Shown here piece by piece: positions 32,791 through 45,500 of a DNA stretch of 64,000 bases. Numbering within the stretch: the first letter of the stretch is position 1; each line of letters opens with the position of its first letter. The position numbers and the translations under genes were made by a program. Location: NCBI GenBank assembly GCA_963513935.1, contig OY740772.1, positions 11,192,098 to 11,256,097 of the forward strand. Reading direction: 5' to 3'. This DNA comes from Aphrophora alni (taxonomy: Eukaryota; Arthropoda; Insecta; Hemiptera; Aphrophoridae). A model generated the notes under the pieces. That model was not told where the DNA came from. It worked only from the letters and a program-made list of their open reading frames with translations, and did no database searches.

Positions 32791-35416
32791 TGCGATTACT
32801 TAACCTAAACTATAGGTACAGTACCGGTACTTAAAACATCAAAATAATTAGCAGATCTCTTATAAATTAAAACAGTTCTATAGATTTACTAAAAGTTCTG
32901 GACATCTAAGTTATTGTCTGTCAAATTTTTAAATTCATTTAACAACTAAATAAAATGATCATAAAATCGTTAAATGCTCATTGAACCTAGCCTATTAAGT
33001 GTTTTGTGGAAAATTATGTTTTCTTTGTTTTGTTTTATTGAGTGTTTAATCATTCCATTTGACTTTTTGTCAGGGGATAAGCCTGCTGTAGGTATAGATT
33101 TTATGTAGGGACGGCAGACAGGTTAGGTACAGCGTATATATTTCAGTAGGCCTATATAATAATATTGATTATTTTTCTGTTATTTTCTTTTGTTGTTACA
33201 TTATGTTACTCACATCATAATGTGTTATCAGTCATAAAGTGAAAATGAATTGTGGGTGCTGTGAATAAAAAAAAATAAAATTTAAAAAACCTCTAAATCT
33301 GCTCAGTGTAAATAAACACATCCTAAGCATAAATGGTATTTGATTAAAATCGACCTATGAATGATGTCAGTCAAGGTTCGTGTTTGTTTTTTGCCAAATA
33401 TTCCTGAACCGTAATTTTTTTTTTATTTGCAATTTTGCACACAGGTTTTCGTTATTTACATTTCACTAAAATTTGAACAAAATTGGTAGAACTGATTTTG
33501 AGAAATTAAGATTTTTTTACAGATAGCACATGAGCTGATATTTTTGGAGAATGGCAACTATTACGATTTGTTTGCGTCCTTAGAAGCTAACTTGAGAAAA
33601 CCGTTAGAAGCTATTTTGTGTTGTTTTTATTTTTATGCAGGTATTATAATGGCGAAAATAGATTGTACAACAAATTTATGTAACTTACATTTAAAGATAA
33701 GATATTATTTTGAAAAAGGAAAAAAAAGACTTTATAATATTAGTGACATGTTAAAATTCAAGTAAGCTATAGGCAAATGTCAACCTCATTTTTTTTTTAC
33801 AATTTTGTCATTGCCTTAATTTTTAGTTTTAGGCTAGTTTCTATGTCCAAAGAAATGATTTCATTTAATATATAAATAGGCTAGGCCCTAGGTCCGCCTA
33901 ATTTTTAATAGAATTTTTTATGAACTTAAAATAATGATGATCAATTGAACTACTGCTTCGTCAGCAAATATCTAGATCTATTATAAGAATTTAAGCTAAT
34001 TTATTTACATTGGACATTTAACATTTGAAGAAAAACATCCTTATCAATTTTAATTACATTTTAAAAAGCTTAAAGTTAAGTGAAAAATCCTGTTAACGCG
34101 ACATCAAGTGCCGCTCAAAGCTAGGCAAGGCCTACTTAACTGTATAACCATATTAAGTAAAGAGCTAACATACTGAGCCTATTCATGGTAAATAAGATTT
34201 AGGATATAAATAACCAGTAAAATTTGTTGGTTGTTTTATATTTTGTGCCAGTTGCAACTATGAAGAATTTAAAATGTTTGTGTTATTTTGCTAAGGTTCA
34301 CCACAAAGTAAGATGGTACAAATGCTCCCATGTAACTATATCATAACTTATTGGATTTAAATTTATTTGGAGTTAAATTCCAAAAGTGGTACATTTAGGC
34401 CTAACACCTTTTACATGTTTAATACCAGCATCATTTAAAAGGCAAACAATTCACACACTTTGCCTACCGGTACCTATATTTAAGCAAAATCCAATTGAAT
34501 TAAACTATTGAGAAATACAGTAAACTAAATAGATTGCTTAATTATATAATACCACCGGTTTTATCTTTTACAGGATGTAAATTGAAGGTTTTGTGTTTTA
34601 AAATAATTTATCAACACTGTATTTTGTTAGACTGACATTTAAATGGTGAAAAATTTATAAATTCCATTTTAAGAAATTTATTTTATTTATGTGAAAACTG
34701 CAAATTAATAATGTAATTTTTTTTTAACAAAAACAAAACAAACATTGGAGTTCTTTTGCACAACTAGACCACAATGTTTAAGGAAGAGTAATACAAATCC
34801 CTTGTCTGTAAATATAGATGCATTTTAACTCACTTGAATAGGCCCTATTTTACAAAAACAGTACAAATGTTCACATACAACTATACATAAAACCAAATAG
34901 TATACAAAATGTAGGCCTATTCTTCACAGCACAGTTAATTTATCACAAGCTATGAGTAAAAGGTCTGTTGCTAAACTCCAGATTAATAGGACCAGGTTGT
35001 TCAACCTCAATAAAACCATTGGTTAATGAAACCCATACCGTTAATTCACTTTGTGTTTAGATTTCTTGTATTGGTGTACTACTCTGGGTTTTTCCTATCA
35101 AGGTTGTTAATAAGCATTGCTCAGGTCTAGTTTTAGCCTTGAAATTTTCTCATGTTCATTTAATGATGAAATTTCGACGAAAAATTATGATAGAGTGTAA
35201 TTTATAACCGTTAAATTTAAACATACAATTACCAAACCATGTCAATGAACAAGACTTTGACGACTATGTTTTAATCATTGTAACAATAATTATTAATGTC
35301 ACATATTGTATGTACAGTTAAGCATAACTGTCGAACATAGAATAGGACCTGTTTAATTTTAATTGAATACAACAATAGTAGTTATAATGTAATATCAAAT
35401 GTTTATTAATTTTTTT
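32791..35416. other. AT-rich putative intron, nothing assigned
   Basis: Contains a 73-codon + frame at 33544-33765 (MENGNYYDLF...) without recognisable motifs and not convincing as a gene. 33350-33510 shares phrases with 46020-46110 ('gagtcaaggtt', 'ccaaatactcctgaa'). Confidence 0.45.
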
Positions 35417-35712
35417 CATTACTGTTGAGACCGAAGGTTCTTGGTGGACTTCCATGTTAAAGATAATAAAACACAATTTTTTATTTTGTAACTTCCACTT
35501 TTTATTAGTCTAGCCGACCAATGGTTTCATTGTATCCTAACTCCCACCATCTAGTTTTTAAGGTTCTCTGTTTTTAATTTTCTTCAGTCTGTAATACAGC
35601 CTCGTCAATGCCTTAGCAGACGAAACCATTTGTCGGCTAGACTAATAAAAAGTGTAAGTTACAAAATTTTTTAAAAAATTATTTAAAAAAATTTGTGTTT
35701 TATTATCTTAAA
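35417..35712. mobile_element. Fold-back element family, short copy
   Basis: Shares both outer ends with the 19425-19962 element: 'cattactgttgaga' and 'gttcttggtgga' on the left, about 60-bp inverted arms ('ccactttttattagtctag' and mate) and 'gtgttttatt' on the right. The centre is shorter: after 'ccaatggtttc' it jumps to 'attgtatcctaactccc', which in the long copy belongs to the right arm. So here only about 60 bp are palindromic. Possible flanking repeat 'aatatcaaat' at about 35390 and 35710. Confidence 0.8.
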
Positions 35713-37259
35713 TATCAAATAGGCTATAAATGATATTCCACGTAAATAATTTAATATTAAAACATAAATCAACCTACTTGTCCTAAAGTGTGTGCCTCGT
35801 CATAAATAACTAAATTTGGTAGAAGACAATTCAGTGAGATAATTACTTTCTCTTGTTTTATATTAAACAAATATTATAGCCATCATGATATTTATATTTC
35901 ATGAAAAATTTTCATTCTTCGAAGAAGTTGTAGGCTAAGCAACATGCACAATTAGGATCGATAATTGATAACTTCATTGCCTAATATTTAGAGGCTTGTA
36001 ACATGTAATTAGTTCAACGAAAGAAATTGCCTCGACTTTATATAACCTATGTGTATGTGTATTTGGTGCCTCTATTTTAAGTTTTAAGTGAGTATTGGAT
36101 TAAAATATTTTTTCTTTTTTCGGTAAGGTTTGAAGTTTGTGAATTTTGAATTTTTTTTACTTTTTTTTAATGAAAAAAGTGTATGCTGGACTTTTATCAT
36201 TTTGTTAAACAAATTAAATATGCACTACAATCTCTGAAAATAGGAAGGTATGGTATTTAGGCTAGTAACATTATGTGGTATTAGTTGCACCTTAAATTAA
36301 AAAAGTGGTGTAAAATGTTGCACAAACTTTATCATTCTCCCATCCCTAAAACCAGATAAAAACCAATCAAAACTATTCATCACTATAAAAAATATCATTC
36401 TTCCAAAAAACCTTTCTTTTGGAGTCAGGGAATCTCAAGACGAATATATCCGAAAAAACTTGAAGTCAATTTTTTAAACTTATATATATCTGAGAAAGTA
36501 AACAAACTGGCAAGAGCATGCATTGCCAATTTATTGAATGACTCATTTATGACCATTTATAAGGTTAATCTTATCTGAATGATATGAAGTACCAATTAAC
36601 TTCATATGATTTACAAAAGAAGCAAGGTTATCTGTATAAACTAAAATAAACAAAACCACTAATCAATTCAGGAAAATGCATTGGCCTAGTCACACCAATC
36701 TGTAGTTATTTTGAAATAGGCCTATATGATATTGGAGGGGCGGGGATCTATGTTTGTCCTCTCAGCTCTTTTAAACTATTAAACCGATTTTATTAAGAAT
36801 TGATAACATCGTGGTTTCTTTACCAATATCTCAATTATAAGTAGAGTTATGACAATAAAATGGTTTCCCTCAGTCTTTGTTTGTGGTAATGACAGCATCT
36901 ACTGGACCAATCTAAATGAAATTTTGCAGGTTTATAGTAGTATTTTTGAAGAAGATTTTAGACTTTGTTTCATATTGATATCTTTGAAAGAAAATAAGTT
37001 ATTACACAAAAATATAAATCTATAATCATCAACGTTCGCACAAGCTCAGTAAATAAATCAGGAATCAGTCGGAAACTACTATGTGATTCTGTGCTTGAAC
37101 AAACCGAATATGTTCCAGTGAAACATTTTTTCTTTTCAATTCATTGCTAGAATATCATGAGTTCTTCTAATCTTCTTCGCTATTTTACACTGAGTAGATT
37201 TTTATTGCTATACCTAATAATTTCTGTAGGGCTCTTGTTTGTTAGTAATACTCTCTTAT
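35713..37259. other. AT-rich putative intron, nothing assigned
   Basis: No ORF, array or element recognised. Confidence 0.45.
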
Positions 37260-37550
37260 AACAGCTGATTAGGTCCATCAGCTTTAATAGTTGAAGACAA
37301 AGATATGTTAGACCTAGACTAGACCAGCGTGAAACATTTTACTTATAATCCATCAGCTATAAATAAAGATATGTTAGGCTTAATTTAGACCAGTCTGATA
37401 CATTAAGGAAAGTGTTTTAAACTTTATTTTATTTTTATATACAAAATTAATTATCATATCAACTAAAATATACCTTAAAACAGCTAATTAGGTCCACAAC
37501 TTTAACAAATAATAGGTTAGGCCTAGCCCAATGTGTAACATTTAAAAAAG
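37260..37550. repeat. Three diverged copies of a short repeat
   Basis: 'cagct(g/a)attaggtcca' occurs at 37262 and 37480, a relative at 37350 has 'atccatcagct'. Each is followed by 'ttaa...ataggttag/atatgttag' and '(a)gacctagac' or 'aggcctagcc', then 'aacattt'. Old local duplications. Confidence 0.5.
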
Positions 37551-38035
37551 TATTAACTTAATTTTGGCCAACGTTTTGATGTATAATTATATATTATAAT
37601 ATAGAGATGTGTATAAAATTTCTATATAAAAAAGAATTCTCAAACATTATAATTTTCTTGGATTAATTTCGATTCCAATAATATGTAGGCTATTGTGTAG
37701 GGAATGTTGGTAATTTAAATCAATGTTGATCGGAAATATTCTTGTGTGAATGTAATTAAAATAAAGATATTGTCTTGTTTTAATTCTGAAATAAACGTCT
37801 GTTTATTCTTGTTGAAATTTTATTATTATCTTTTCCTCTTGACAGAAATACTTTTTATAGCTAGTGTCAAAACATAACCTACTCAAAATTTAAAAATGAA
37901 GGAAATACGTATGTAACTGCACACTGAAAAATAAACAAAAACAAAGTCTGGTTGAATAACGATAATTAATACCAACTAGACAGGAAATATATCAAATATC
38001 TCCTGAAGCATAGAATCTACAAATTGTTTCATGTT
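37551..38035. other. AT-rich sequence, no supported feature
   Basis: Nothing recognised. Confidence 0.45.
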
Positions 38036-38125
38036 GTTTTTGGTTGATCTTATCGAGTCTCTCTTGACCAGCTTTTGTTCTTTTCCGACTCTACCGCTAT
38101 TAGAATATTCAAGAGCTGGGGATAT
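38036..38125. repeat. Dispersed repeat family A, partial copy
   Basis: Words 'tctctcttgaccagctttt', 'ccgactctaccgctatta' and 'gaatattcaagagctgggg' match the distal half of the family A repeats at 56.8 and 59.4 kb. Confidence 0.5.
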
Positions 38126-38189
38126 TAAAAAAAAGTATAACAAATATACTTATATCAAAACAATGTTCATTAGACACAGGGAGGGAATT

Positions 38190-38960
38190 GTCCCCAATTT
38201 GCCATACAATATTGTGGGAGTAAAAACTGTTTTGTTTGCTGATGACGCCACTGTAACAGTTTTGTGATGAATAGTGTTGAGCTTGAAGAATCTGTCATTT
38301 CATCGTTAATTATTATGGCAGAAAATTGTTTCTTTGCAATGATCTGAAATTGAATAAAAGTAAAACTCAATTCGATTCCATTGCAAAAAGTTAAAAAGGA
38401 AAATTTCTATTCATCGCTTAGAATCAAGTACAGTATTTCTGGGAGTATAATTAAAAACATAATCTAGAAGTGACATATTGTATTTCGAAATTTTTTAATT
38501 TAGCTTGTTTTGAACTCCTGCTATTTTTTCACTTACTTCCAGTCTGGCTACAATTAAAACTGTTTTGCATATGTGTACGCTAATCTTGTAATAATTCATT
38601 AACAAAATTAAAGTTTTAAACTTTTCCCTGTATGTATATGAATGTTCTGAAGTAATATTTAGTGTTAATCTGTACAATCGTGGTTATTCCTTGTAACAGC
38701 AAAATGCTTCAATACTCAAAGCACAGATAATAGTTATTTGAGAGTTAGGTGCGTTACTCTAGTCTCAAAATGATGAAGGCAGCTCCATATATACTATTTT
38801 CTATATTCATTATCTAGGCCTATAAATTTTAACATTATAGTTTGATATTTATGCAAGTGACATCTTAAAACCACATTTTATTCAGCCAGTATAGGCTACT
38901 CTCTACCTGTATTGGTATCAAATTACCTAACTATATTTTGTTCCACACTTCATCATATTT
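38190..38960 (+). pseudogene. LINE reverse transcriptase fragment, palm to thumb
   Basis: At 38190-38265 the frame reads GIVPNLPYNIVGVKTVLFAD, continuing DATVTVL: the FADD catalytic box followed by the (T)TV.V strand. After TGA, NDLKLNKSKTQFDSI (about 38340-38385) is the conserved 'LN..KTQ' motif, and STVFLGV (about 38425) matches the primer-grip region (..FLG..). Further on NFSLYVYECSEV (about 38620) and STCIGIKLPNYI (about 38905) match the thumb and tail of Jockey/CR1-like LINEs. Multiple stops and shifts, no endonuclease. Sense-oriented to the putative slingshot intron. The type differs from the 31.1-kb fragment. Confidence 0.75.
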
Positions 38961-39439
38961 CTTATGCTTATAGTACTTGATCTCAAGACAAAGAGAGAGT
39001 TATACGAAAGCAGACATTTAATATCACGTTTGACATTCAGTTTTGATTTAACTTTTGTAATATTTACTTTCCAATTGTTAAAGGAAAGTGTAATTATGCG
39101 AACATTTCGATTATACGCTTATCGATGTTTTGTCGTATTGTTTGATACACTTTTGGCATACACTTAGACAAAATTTAGTGGTTGCTCAATAAAATGATCA
39201 TTTGTTGTATTTTGCAATGTTCTGCAGCTCAAAAACAATCAGCCAAACTAGTATCAAAACTAGTAATCAAACTAATAAACAGTTAAACTTTTAAATTTAA
39301 TAACAGCTGACTAATTAGAATCAATCAATTTGAGGTTATGTTACCAATCTAGATCCTCGAAAGATTATCATAGTATTTATGTTGTGTCAAGTATAATGAA
39401 TAATTGATGTAACGTCTGGGCAGTTGTAAACTAGACAAT

Positions 39440-39600
39440 TACCAAGAGATTGTGTTTTCATCTTTCTGTCGATAACTCTGTTACACTTTGACTTACAGTT
39501 AAAGCAGAAATTACAAAATCTGTTTGTCGTTGAAAGTACTAATTTAGTCTCTTGTCAATTTTTGTAGGCTTGGTTTTTGATATACTGGTATGAGATTGTA
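39440..39600 (+). repeat. Dispersed repeat family D, copy 2
   Basis: 'ctgtcgataactctgttaca', 'tgacttacag', 'tctgtttgtcgtt' and 'gatatactgg' follow the order of the 12755-12935 repeat. Confidence 0.55.
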
Positions 39601-39615
39601 TAAATAAAGTGTTTA

Positions 39616-39856
39616 GGTACTTACCACCGCAGCGGAAGTTGCGCTAATGCGCATGCGCCAATAAAGAGCAAACTGGTTTAAGGGAAGCAGAATTCCATTT
39701 TTTTTCAGCTTTGAGATTCATATACTTTCATTTTATGATTTGTCGCAAAAATATTAGGCGTAGATTGGCGGCACTTCACTTTTAAAGCTCATGTTTATCC
39801 ATGATCTAATTTCAAATTATTAACTTCAATAAACTTACGAAAGGTTTGGCCAGGTG

Positions 39857-39923
<67 letters not shown>

Positions 39924-40020
39924 CTACTGTCGTGATATATAATTATATCGCAAAGAAAGCAAATATTGGCGCATGCGCATTAGTAACTTCTGCTGCGGTG
40001 GCGTTAATACGTAAGTACCA
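39616..40020. mobile_element. MITE-like element with about 60-bp inverted ends and TA core
   Basis: The left end 39616-39665 ('ggtacttaccaccgcagcgg', then 'aatgcgcatgcgccaata') is mirrored by the right end 39965-40020 ('tattggcgcatgcgcatta', then 'cttctgctgcggtggcg' and 'acgtaagtacc'). The mirrored ends contain the palindrome GCGCATGCGC. The right end has about 10 extra bases between 'ggtac' and the GC-rich part. The interior is AT-rich and holds a (TA)31 microsatellite. No coding capacity. CpG-rich ends stand out from the AT-rich setting. Confidence 0.75.
39860..39922. repeat. (TA)n microsatellite, about 31 units
   Basis: Uninterrupted 'ta' dinucleotides. The 72-codon + frame crossing it (YIYIYI...) is an artefact of this repeat. 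Confidence 0.95.
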
Positions 40021-40654
40021 GTGTTTACAAATAATTTACAAACTTTATCAGTTAACACATCCCCCTAAATAATCGTCACCAAAATTGTTAGTTCAGTATT
40101 TGTCATTCAAGTATTTCTAAATGAATCGTTGGCGCCGTCTTTCTACAAATATTTATATAAACAGGATCTTATCTTGTGATATACCATAATAAGTTCTCAG
40201 CTTAAATTCTTATTTCTTTTAGTTTTTAATAACCGCGGTCAAATATCGTATTCAATTTTCCCCTATTCGTTCAGAACCGTAGTTTTTTTGTTATTTTGGA
40301 CACGGGTGTGTGCCACTTCACAGTAAATTTGGACGAAATCTGTAAAACCGATTTTCAGAAATTACGTCTTTTTTAAAAAAAAAAAACCCCCGATTTTATA
40401 TTTTTTACCGATAACTCGCTAAAATGCATTTTCTGAAAAATAGCGACCAATAGGCGTTGTTTGGGTTCGTAGAGGCTTCACTTGAGTATATTTTTATCAA
40501 TATGGTTATAACAAATTGTGAGAAAATCGTAATTTTGTAATATTATCCAAAATATGAGTTATTGAAAATTAAACCAATGTTCCGAAATACGAAACATTGA
40601 ATGATATTTGTAACATCCCCTTGTATAGGAGGAATTGTTGTTTATTAATGAATA
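40021..40654. repeat. Dispersed AT-rich repeat stretch (GATTTTCAGAAATTA type)
   Basis: Contains 'aaaaccgattttcagaaatta' like words, shared with 33480 and 63830 ('gattttgagaaatta', 'cctattttgagaaatta'), and 'cgaccaataggcgttg'. Boundaries unclear. Confidence 0.4.
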
Positions 40655-40790
40655 CTAGTTTAGCAATCCCGAGTGGACCTAGCTGGATCTACCCTTTCAC
40701 GTAGTCTTGGGTTAGATCCCTCTCATTTTTCTAACAGGTCTCTCTTTGCCAACTCTTGTTCTCTTGCGACTCTGACACTATTATGACTAG
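40655..40790. repeat. Dispersed repeat family A, copy 2
   Basis: 'gcaatcccgagtggacctag', 'ctggatctac', 'gtagtcttgggttagatccc', 'ccaactcttgttctcttgcg' and 'gacactattatgac' match the other family A copies. Confidence 0.75.
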
Positions 40791-41544
40791 GGTTCTTTAT
40801 TGTATGTTCTTGTTTTATTGATCCAGAACTTTTACACTGCTCCCAAAGTTTGTCAATACTCTGCAGTTACACTTTGTACATTATTTAAGAAACTTTTGAT
40901 CCTTTCTAATACCTAATATTTCACATGAAATATTTGCGATAAGATGAGAAAGTTAATGCAAGAGTCACGTGGTAATTAAGCAACCTCTCTTGGCTACAAA
41001 GAATTACCACTAAATAAGGACATATAGGAACTGCAAATATCTCAACTCGGTTACCTTGTGGTCCCCCCCTCAACTCGATTCTACCTTCTTTGGTTGTGTT
41101 CTTGTAGCGGTCTCATTCTTGATATGTTTTGCATTATCATTGTCTCTTAATTGGGTTTGTATTGTTTGTTTAATTAAATGTGTTTTTGTTTAGCTTTTCA
41201 AAACATTTTTATTGAGTGTCATTTCTTTCTTGTAACGGTTGGATGCAGGAACGGTTATCTGGTTTGTTTTGAATGATCGGATAATTCAGGTCGGTTTGAA
41301 AGGGAAAATATGATTTTTGTTTGGTCATCATCTTTCCAAAAAAATACAGGGTATAAATAAAAATTGGCTGCTATAAAATGCGTTTTTTCCCCTCAAAATC
41401 GGCTCTACAGATTTCAATAAAATTTTATTGACGTGTGAAAAATAATAATAAAAACCTGTGATGCAAGATTGCAATTTCAAGTACGGCTTCTAGCGTACAA
41501 TTTTTGGTTTTTATTTAGTTTTGGGGATGTGTGAGTGTGAAAGT
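40791..41544. other. AT-rich sequence, no supported feature
   Basis: Has a 'ggtcatcatctttccaaaa' word at 41324 shared with the diffuse repeat family noted at 2790-3110. Confidence 0.4.
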
Positions 41545-41770
41545 TTTGTCCATATGTAAAACCAAGGACCCTTCTTGTCTCTCGCTCAGTCGCAACACAG
41601 ACAAGACGATAAATCCTATATATTTCAAACTTTGTATTTAAATTCGTTTTATTGTCTCACATATATATAAGAAAAGTAAAGCGATAATAAAATATAGCCT
41701 TGGCGTAGTTAAATTGCAAAAACTTTCGAGTTGAAAAATTTGTTTTTAAAATATTTGTGATATCAAATTA
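41545..41770 (+). repeat. Dispersed repeat family B, copy 1
   Basis: 'gtaaaaccaaggaccc', 'cagtcgcaacacagacaag', 'acgataaatcctatatattt', 'caaactttgta' and 'atatagccttggcgtagtta' recur at 46.15, 46.66 and 47.26 kb, and the first part at 63.23 kb. Confidence 0.75.
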
Positions 41771-41817
41771 TTCTGTCTATTACTAATATGACAGTTACAT
41801 TACTATCTCTATGGTAT

Positions 41818-41990
41818 ATATACAGGGTGGTTTTAGGTTCCTTCCCCCCTAAGTTTTTTCACATTTTATATGGGATTGTTTTTTAACCAATAGCACCCAC
41901 AATGAATGTAACAACACTAACTTTTTTTATTTTTTAGGAATTTTACGGGATCATTCTAGGTCATTCCGTCTATTTTTTTTTCCAAAAAAC
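41818..41990 (+). repeat. 'ATACAGGGTG' dispersed element end, copy 2
   Basis: 'tatacagggtggttttaggt', then 'ccttcccccctaag', 'acattttatatggga' and 'tgaatgtaacaacac' parallel the 10276-10400 block. Confidence 0.5.
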
Positions 41991-42216
41991 CGTGGTTAAA
42001 TCAAAACTGAAAAACGTTTCGAGTTATCAGTAGGTTTTACATTTAGAACTCGACTTGAAAATTGTAATGAGAAGGCGGCCATGCGATACATCGTATCATT
42101 GAGCATGAACTATGTTTGTTCCTTTAGATTGTTTTGAATCCTTTGAATAAATTTAATATTGCTTAGTTGTATATCATGTAGTCACACAGGTTTTGGTATC
42201 TCTAGATTTAAAGATA

Positions 42217-42391
42217 GAATAAAACTCGAACACATGATCTCACAAAAATTACGTTTAATTAATCAAACGCGTTTCAATGACAAAGTCGCCATCCTCAGTG
42301 ATACATGAGCTACAATGTATCACTGAGGATTGCGACTTTGTCGTTGAAACGCGTTTGATTATGTAAACGTAATTTTTGTGAGTTTTATTCC
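42217..42391. mobile_element. Palindromic MITE-like element
   Basis: Arms 42219-42302 and 42309-42391 pair closely: 'tcacaaaaattacgttta', 'aatcaaacgcgtttcaatga', 'caaagtcgccatcctcagtg' and their inverted mates around a short centre 'gagctaca'. The right arm reads 'cgttgaaacgcgtttgatta', with few mismatches. No coding capacity. Confidence 0.8.
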
Positions 42392-42585
42392 AACAAATAG
42401 TATTTCACACGTCAAGTTCAATATTTGTTTATGTAGATTTAAAGTTTGATTTTTAATTATTTGATTTACAGTTCCTCTTTCTTTTTCTTTATACGAGTTT
42501 TCCATTTCAACTTGGAAATCACGATTCATGACAAAGCCTTTTGTCTAATTTACAGCTTATTGTCTTTCGTCCATTGAGTCTAATA
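42392..42585. other. Left flank of the 77-bp array
   Basis: AT-rich flank. The last bases before unit 1 ('gagtctaataacgta') would add two Leu codons to the minus-strand RT-like reading that continues out of the array. Confidence 0.4.
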
Positions 42586-45500
42586 ACGTAGGGCCTAAAA
42601 CACTACCCTGTGGTATGCCTATTGGTGATCATCTATACTGTGTGTACATAACCTACAATACAACGTAGGGCCTAAAACACTACCCTGTGGTACGCCTATT
42701 GGTGATCATCTATACTGTGTGTACATAACCTACAATACAACGTAGGTCCTAAAACACTACCTTGTGGTACGCCTATTGGTGATCATCTATACTGTGTGTA
42801 CATAACCTACAATACAACGTAGGGCCTAAAACACTACCCTGTGGTACGCCTATTGGTGATCATCTATATTGTGTGTAGATAACCTACAATACAACGTAGG
42901 TCCTAAAACACTACCCTGTGGTACGCCTATTGGTGATCATCTATACTGTGTGTACATAACCTACAATGCAACGTAGGTCCTAAAACACTACCCTGTGGTA
43001 CGCCTATTGGTGATCATCTATATTGTGTGTAGATAACCTACAATACAACGTAGGTCCTAAAACACTACCCTGTGGTACGCCTATTGGTGATCATCTATAC
43101 TGTGTGTACATAACCTACAATACAACGTAGGTCCTAAAACACTACCCTGTTGTACGCCTATTGGTGATCATCTATACTGTGTGTACATAACCTACAATAC
43201 AACGTAGGTCCTAAAACACTACCCTGTGGTACGCCTATTGGTGATCATCTATACTGTGTGTACATAACCTACAATACAACGTAGGTCCTAAAACACTACC
43301 CTGTGGTACGCCTATTGGTGATCATCTATACTGTGTGTACATAACCTACAATGCAACGTAGGTCCTAAAACACTACCCTGTGGTACGCCTATTGGTGATC
43401 ATCTATATTGTGTGTAGATAACCTACAATACAACGTAGGTCCTAAAACACTACCCTGTGGTACGCCTATTGGTGATCATCTATACTGTGTGTACATAACC
43501 TACAATACAACGTAGGTCCTAAAACACTACCCTGTTGTACGCCTATTGGTGATCATCTATACTGTGTGTACATAACCTACAATACAACGTAGGTCCTAAA
43601 ACACTACCCTGTGGTACGCCTATTGGTGATCATCTATACTGTGTGTACATAACCTACAATACAACGTAGGTCCTAAAACACTACCCTGTGGTACGCCTAT
43701 TGGTGATCATCTATACTGTGTGTACATAACCTACAATGCAACGTAGGTCCTAAAACACTACCCTGTGGTACGCCTATTGGTGATCATCTATATTGTGTGT
43801 AGATAACCTACAATACAACGTAGGTCCTAAAACACTATCCTGTGGTACGCCTATTGGTGATCATCTATACTGTGTGTACATAACCTACAATACAACGTAG
43901 GTCCTAAAACACTACCCTGTGGTACGCCTATTGGTGATCATCTATACTGTGTGTACATAACCTACAATGCAACGTAGGTCCTAAAACACTACCCTGTGGT
44001 ACGCCTATTGGTGATCATCTATACTGTGTGTACATAACCTACAATACAACGTAGGTCCTAAAACACTACCCTGTGGTACGCCTATTGGTGATCATCTATA
44101 CTGTGTGTACATAACCTACAATACAACGTAGGTCCTAAAACACTACCCTGTGGTACGCCTATTGGTGATCATCTATACTGTGTGTACATAACCTACAATA
44201 CAACGTAGGTCCTAAAACACTACCCTGTGGTACGCCTATTGGTGATCATCTATACTGTGTGTACATAACCTACAATACAACGTAGGTCCTAAAACACTAC
44301 CCTGTGGTACGCCTATTGGTGATCATCTATACTGTGTGTACATAACCTACAATACAACGTAGGTCCTAAAACACTACCCTGTGGTACGCCTATTGGTGAT
44401 CATCTATACTGTGTGTACATAACATACAATGCAACGTAGGTCCTAAAACACTACCCTGTGGTACGCCTATTGGTGATCATCTATATTGTGTGTAGATAAC
44501 CTACAATACAACGTAGGTCCTAAAACACTATCCTGTGGTACGCCTATTGGTGATCATCTATACTGTGTGTACATAACCTACAATACAACGTAGGTCCTAA
44601 AACACTACCCTGTGGTACGCCTATTGGTGATCATCTATACTGTGTGTACATAACCTACAATACAACGTAGGTCCTAAAACACTACCCTGTGGTACGCCTA
44701 TTGGTGATCATCTATACTGTGTGTACATAACCTACAATACAACGTAGGTCCTAAAACACTACCCTGTGGTACGCCTATTGGTGATCATCTATATTGTGTG
44801 TACATAACCTACAATACAACGTAGGTCCTAAAACACTACCCTGTGGTACGCCTATTGGTGATCATCTATACTGTGTGTACATAACCTACAATACAACGTA
44901 GGTCCTAAAACACTACCCTGTGGTACGCCTATTGGTGATCATCTATACTGTGTGTACATAACCTACAATACAACGTAGGTCCTAAAACACTACCCTAGGG
45001 TACACCTATTGGTGATCATCTATATTGTGTGTACATAACCTACAATACAACGTAGGTCCTAAAACACTACCCTGTGGTACGCCTATTGGTGATCATCTAT
45101 ACTGTGTGTACATAACCTACAATACAACGTAGGTCCTAAAACACTACCCTGTGGTACGCCTATTGGTGATCATCTATACTGTGTGTACATAACCTACAAT
45201 ACAACGTAGGGCCTAAAACACTACCATGTGGTACGCCTATTGATGATCATCTATATTGTGTGTACATAACCTACATTACAACGTAGGGCCTAAAACAGTA
45301 CCCTGTGGTACGCCTATTGGTGATCATCTATACTGTGTGTACATAACCTACATTACAACGTAGGGCCTAAAACAGTACCCTGTGGTACGCCTATTGGTGA
45401 TCATCTATACTGTGTGTACATAACCTACAATACAACGTAGGGCCTAAAACACTACCATGTGGTACGCCTATTGATGATCATCTATATTGTGTGTACATAA

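Noticed and set aside
33544..33765. 73-codon + ORF as a small gene
   Set aside because: AT-driven composition, no motif, no splice or promoter signal.
39854..40072. 72-codon ORF with YIYIYI run
   Set aside because: Created by the (TA)n microsatellite.
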